A stretch of 7,673 bases of DNA from SVTX01 sp045638125 (GTDB lineage Bacteria; Bacillota; Clostridia; Oscillospirales; CAG-272), in NCBI GenBank assembly GCA_045638125.1, contig JAZUAS010000095.1, positions 1 through 7,673 on the forward strand, written 5' to 3'. The position numbers and the translations under genes are program-made. A model generated the notes under the pieces. That model worked only from the letters and a program-made list of their open reading frames with translations, ran no database searches and was not told the DNA's origin. Positions within the stretch are counted from its first letter, which is position 1. Each line of letters begins with the position of its first letter. This document shows, in pieces, positions 4,938 to 7,673 of this stretch.

Positions 4938-5297
4938 ATGAGCAAGGTATACGACGAGCTTGTGGCTTTGATAGAAAACCAGCAAAAGGGTAAGGAAAAC
5001 ACCGACGTATTTATGGTCGGTGAACAACTGAAGGATATTGGAGCGGAGAGCGAGCATAATGCGGAGATACTGCTTCAGGATATTAGTATCAAGAGTATGA
5101 ATCTTGTGGCAGCGGCGGCGAAGCTGAAAGATTACGCTGACAAGAACCACGGCAAGGCGAAATGCTTTTGTATTTCGCCCAAGGTTGCGGACGGTATCCT
5201 CAGAGAGTTCTACGGCTTAGGTGAGCCGGATGCGCCGCAGATCAAGCCCACAGGGGTGCAGGATAGCGGGATCATTAATCTGGAGGATTTCTTGTGA
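4938..5297 (+). CDS. PcfK-like protein, probable AcrIIA9 (Cas9-inhibitor) family
   Basis: This 119-residue protein begins with a helical part containing FMVGEQLKDI (25-34) and AEILLQDI (42-49), followed by helices through LKDYADK, then a segment with CFCISPKVADGILREFYGL (76-94) and a variable acidic C-terminus. From memory this pattern matches the PcfK-like family, named after a gene of the pCF10 conjugative plasmid, to which the Cas9 inhibitor AcrIIA9 belongs. I cannot search to confirm it. AAGGAGAG lies upstream of the ATG. Its TGA overlaps the next gene's ATG (TGATG), and that gene is PcfJ-like, the usual partner, which supports the call. Family membership alone does not prove Cas9 inhibition. 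Confidence 0.68.
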   Translation: MSKVYDELVALIENQQKGKENTDVFMVGEQLKDIGAESEHNAEILLQDISIKSMNLVAAAAKLKDYADKNHGKAKCFCISPKVADGILREFYGLGEPDAPQIKPTGVQDSGIINLEDFL

Positions 5298-7036
5298 TGA
5301 AGCCATCTGTTGAGCAGGAGATAGAACGTATACTGCCAATGATGCCCACCACACCACCGGAGGACACGCTTGAGATCGTTAAGGCACGCGGATACCTTAA
5401 CGATCAGCGTCTTCTTTACGGTTGCGAGTGGGTATATGACGAGAGCGAGGGCAAAAAGGTACGCAAGGTCAAGGTGGTTTGCACCGATTGCGGCGGAGAG
5501 GAATATCTTGACTACGTCGAGAATGGATGCGGAAGATACGGCGGGACGTGGGGATTTATCGATCCGATGGGCGATGCGGCGACGGAGGGTAACAATTGTA
5601 TATGCCCGTGCTGCGGACGAGGGACCACGGCGATGCACCGACCCGCGAAGAATCGTATCGAGGAGATCAACGATCACATATTCTTGTCTCTGCACAAGGT
5701 TGAGGGGCATCTTGCCCTACTTTCATGGATCATCAGGAAGCTTGTAAGGCATGACGGAACGGTGTTTTACAAGGCAGATATGTACGAGGGTATAGTGGTC
5801 ATCGAAAAGACCATCGTGCGAGTGAGAGGATTCTTTCAGTTTATGTATTCTCGCTCGCCGCTGGATCACTGGGAGTACACAAAGCGATTTGATTACCAGC
5901 TCGGTCAATTCAGTTGTGACGAGGTATTGAACGCAGACTTTTACGAAACTGACGGCACCGAATGCGAGAAAAGCGCTCTGGCACCTTATCTCAAGGCTAA
6001 ATGGATTGGAGCTCTTTATCCGGCGGAATACTTAAAGCTTTGGCTTAAGCATCCAAATACCGAAAACCTCATAACGGCGGGATTTGAGGACATCCTCAAC
6101 GACTGTATCGGCGACGCGACGGGATATTTCAATTGTTATTCAAAAAAGAATTTCGATCTCAAGCGTGTGGAGAGATCGCTTGATCTGAAGAAGACGAGAC
6201 CTATTGACATACTTGGTATCGACCGCGAGGACATTCCGATAGCGAAAAGTGGCGGGGTGCTTCGGCTTCGGTTTTACAGAGATATAAAAAAACGGTTTGG
6301 CGTCGTGCTTACCGAGGAGCAATTAAGCTTTTGCAAAAAGCAGGTGTATGCGAATCTTTGGGAGCTTATTGATTGCAGTATCGATAACGGTCACAAAGTT
6401 GAGATCGTGAGGCTGCTCAATTACCTTAAGCGTCAGGCAGATATGCAGGTCGAGGAGTACGACAAGACCTTAGTCAATGCGCGCCAGATGCATGACTATT
6501 GGAATATGCTTTACAAGGTATACGGATCGTTGCCGGAGGAGCTTTTGTATCCCAAGGATCTGAGGGCGGCTCATGATGAGATACAGATGCGGATAGAGGA
6601 AGAAGAGAACGCAGAGGTCAACGAGGCTATCGTTGCAAGGGCGAAGGACCTCTCGCGGTTTAATTGGTATGACGAGGAAACGATGCTATTCATTCGTCCT
6701 GCGGGAAGCTACGGGGAGTTTGTCAAGGAGGGCAAAACGCTTTCACATTGCGTAGCGAGGTATGCGAAAAGCCACTCGACAGGCGGCACAAACATCTTCT
6801 TTATCAGAAGCATAGACGCGCCCGACAAGCCCTATTATACGCTTGAATTAAAGCTGCCGCAAGGCAAAGAGGCTTACGTGGAGCAAAACCGCGGGTCTCA
6901 CAACTGCGCTCGCACAGAAGAGGTAGAGCGGTTTGAGGCGGCATGGCTGGAGCATATAAAAGAAGTTATAAAGAAGGAGAAATCTAATGGAAAACGAAAT
7001 TGTAAGAGCAGAAACGCAGAGCGTATCGGGGCGTGA
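5297..7036 (+). CDS. PcfJ-like protein with N-terminal zinc ribbon
   Basis: This 579-residue protein carries an N-terminal zinc-binding module with cysteines 62/65 (CTDC) and 103/106 (CPCC). A long middle region of unclear fold follows, then a conserved C-terminal PcfJ domain at about 455-560, with EGKTLSHCVARYAKSHSTGG, IFFIRS, KPYYTLEL and VEQNRGSHN in order. PcfJ-like proteins occur on conjugative plasmids and many clostridial phages, next to PcfK; their biochemical activity is not established. The ATG at 5297 overlaps the PcfK-like stop; a GTG at 5294 has slightly better spacing to GGAGG and is an alternative. The last 50 nt also encode the start of the next gene. The KEKSNGKRNCKSRNAERIGA tail is basic and probably unstructured. 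Confidence 0.88.
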   Translation: MKPSVEQEIERILPMMPTTPPEDTLEIVKARGYLNDQRLLYGCEWVYDESEGKKVRKVKVVCTDCGGEEYLDYVENGCGRYGGTWGFIDPMGDAATEGNNCICPCCGRGTTAMHRPAKNRIEEINDHIFLSLHKVEGHLALLSWIIRKLVRHDGTVFYKADMYEGIVVIEKTIVRVRGFFQFMYSRSPLDHWEYTKRFDYQLGQFSCDEVLNADFYETDGTECEKSALAPYLKAKWIGALYPAEYLKLWLKHPNTENLITAGFEDILNDCIGDATGYFNCYSKKNFDLKRVERSLDLKKTRPIDILGIDREDIPIAKSGGVLRLRFYRDIKKRFGVVLTEEQLSFCKKQVYANLWELIDCSIDNGHKVEIVRLLNYLKRQADMQVEEYDKTLVNARQMHDYWNMLYKVYGSLPEELLYPKDLRAAHDEIQMRIEEEENAEVNEAIVARAKDLSRFNWYDEETMLFIRPAGSYGEFVKEGKTLSHCVARYAKSHSTGGTNIFFIRSIDAPDKPYYTLELKLPQGKEAYVEQNRGSHNCARTEEVERFEAAWLEHIKEVIKKEKSNGKRNCKSRNAERIGA

Positions 7037-7673
7037 GGTAGATCAGCTTGCGCGAGAGATACAGTATTATTGGCGCAAGGGTCAGGCGGCGGTGCTTGAT
7101 TGCGCAATTGAGATAGGTCGCAGGCTTACCGATGCAAAGGGGATGTTACCCCACGGCGAATTTGGCAAGTGGGTGGATGAGAGCTTTGAATTCTCGCACT
7201 CTTCGGCTAACACCTTTATGAAGCTTTTTGACGAATACGGTGCGGATCAGCTTACACTTTTCGGGGCGGTTACAGAGTCCCAAACGTTTGCGAATTTGCC
7301 TTATTCCAAGGCTTTGGCGCTCCTTGCTGTACCCCGTGAGGAGCGTGAGGAGTTTGCAAAGGAGGTTGGCGCGGAGGATCTTTCGGTACGTGAGCTTAAA
7401 AAGGCTATTGAAGATCGTAAGGCGGCAGAGGCGCGCGAACGCGAGCTTGAGGATAAGCTTGCGGCTGCTGAGATCGCCAAGGCGGCGGCAGAGGCATTGG
7501 CAAAGGAAGCGGATGAGAGCCGCGCAAAGGTTGAGAAGCTGGAGGCTGATCTCAAAAAGCGCAGGGAGAGCGAATTGAAGCTGAAGGACAAGCTGAAGGC
7601 GGCAGAGAGCAATCCCAAGATCCCCGAGGACGTGCTTACAAAACTGAAGGAAGAGGCTGAGGCGGAAGCTAAG
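6987..7673 (+). CDS. DUF3102-domain coiled-coil protein, partial (3' end outside window)
   Basis: The frame runs 229 codons from ATG to the window end without a stop. Residues about 15-140 match the DUF3102 pattern as I know it: EIGRRLTDAKGMLPHGEFGKWVDESFEFSHSSANTFMKLFDEYG, then LPYSKALALLAVPREEREEF and SVRELKKAI (long motif, key words HGEFGKW and SSANTFMK). From about 142 onwards it is an Ala/Glu/Lys-rich coiled coil. DUF3102 proteins are common in the early regions of Firmicute prophages and mobile elements; the role is unknown, though a DNA-binding part is often assumed. AAGGAG lies 7 nt before the ATG. It overlaps the PcfJ-like gene by 50 nt. Confidence 0.88.
   Translation, partial: MENEIVRAETQSVSGREVDQLAREIQYYWRKGQAAVLDCAIEIGRRLTDAKGMLPHGEFGKWVDESFEFSHSSANTFMKLFDEYGADQLTLFGAVTESQTFANLPYSKALALLAVPREEREEFAKEVGAEDLSVRELKKAIEDRKAAEARERELEDKLAAAEIAKAAAEALAKEADESRAKVEKLEADLKKRRESELKLKDKLKAAESNPKIPEDVLTKLKEEAEAEAK

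Noticed and set aside
5210..5747. Long frames (166 codons minus, 125 codons plus) overlapping the PcfK/PcfJ-like genes
   Set aside because: Arg/Ser/His-rich out-of-frame translations of a GC-rich coding region; both overlap well-supported genes.
7228..7618. Arg-rich plus-strand and Ser/Ala-rich minus-strand frames at the window end
   Set aside because: These are shadows of the Ala/Glu/Lys coiled coil of the DUF3102 gene, whose own frame is open from 6987 to the end.

Overview
The window looks like the left end of an integrated temperate element, most likely a prophage, in a Gram-positive Firmicute of the Clostridia type. The pointers are strong AGGAGG-type ribosome binding sites, tightly packed small early genes, a consensus SigA promoter, and DUF3102 and PcfJ-type genes of the kind seen in gut clostridial phages. 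No species can be named from the sequence.

Layout. Positions 1-336 are chromosomal flank and junction. Two tandem copies of a unit of about 153 bp (157-bp period) each carry a bidirectional hairpin terminator and end in the 3' end of a tRNA gene. The second copy runs into 45 nt of tRNA-Lys(UUU) on the minus strand, including the anticodon loop and encoded CCA, which is taken as the attachment site core. A tyrosine integrase with an N-terminal zinc ribbon (408-1547, minus) follows at once. A 40-residue ORF (1633-1755, plus) with its own terminator comes next.

Positions 1803-3317 (minus) form a lysogeny operon. An XRE repressor is followed 4 nt later by a membrane-anchored coiled-coil protein ending in a SWIM zinc-binding motif, then by a small two-helix membrane protein. 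The last two are AT-rich and look like cargo (lysogenic conversion or exclusion candidates).

Positions 3318-3678 are the genetic switch: a perfect consensus promoter (TTGACA, 17 bp, TATAAT) firing rightward, candidate operators, a candidate leftward repressor promoter, and a leader of about 208 nt.

Positions 3679 to the end (plus) are the early operon, more GC-rich and translationally coupled: a Cro-like regulator, a small helical protein, an excisionase-like DNA-binding protein, two small unknown proteins, a PcfK-like protein probably of the AcrIIA9 (Cas9-inhibitor) family, a PcfJ-like protein with a zinc ribbon, and a DUF3102 coiled-coil protein cut by the window end.

The repressor would hold the early promoter off in the lysogen while co-transcribing the two membrane genes. 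On induction the Cro-like gene and the early genes would be made. The PcfK/AcrIIA9-like gene may counter host Cas9, and integrase with the excisionase-like protein would handle integration and excision at tRNA-Lys.
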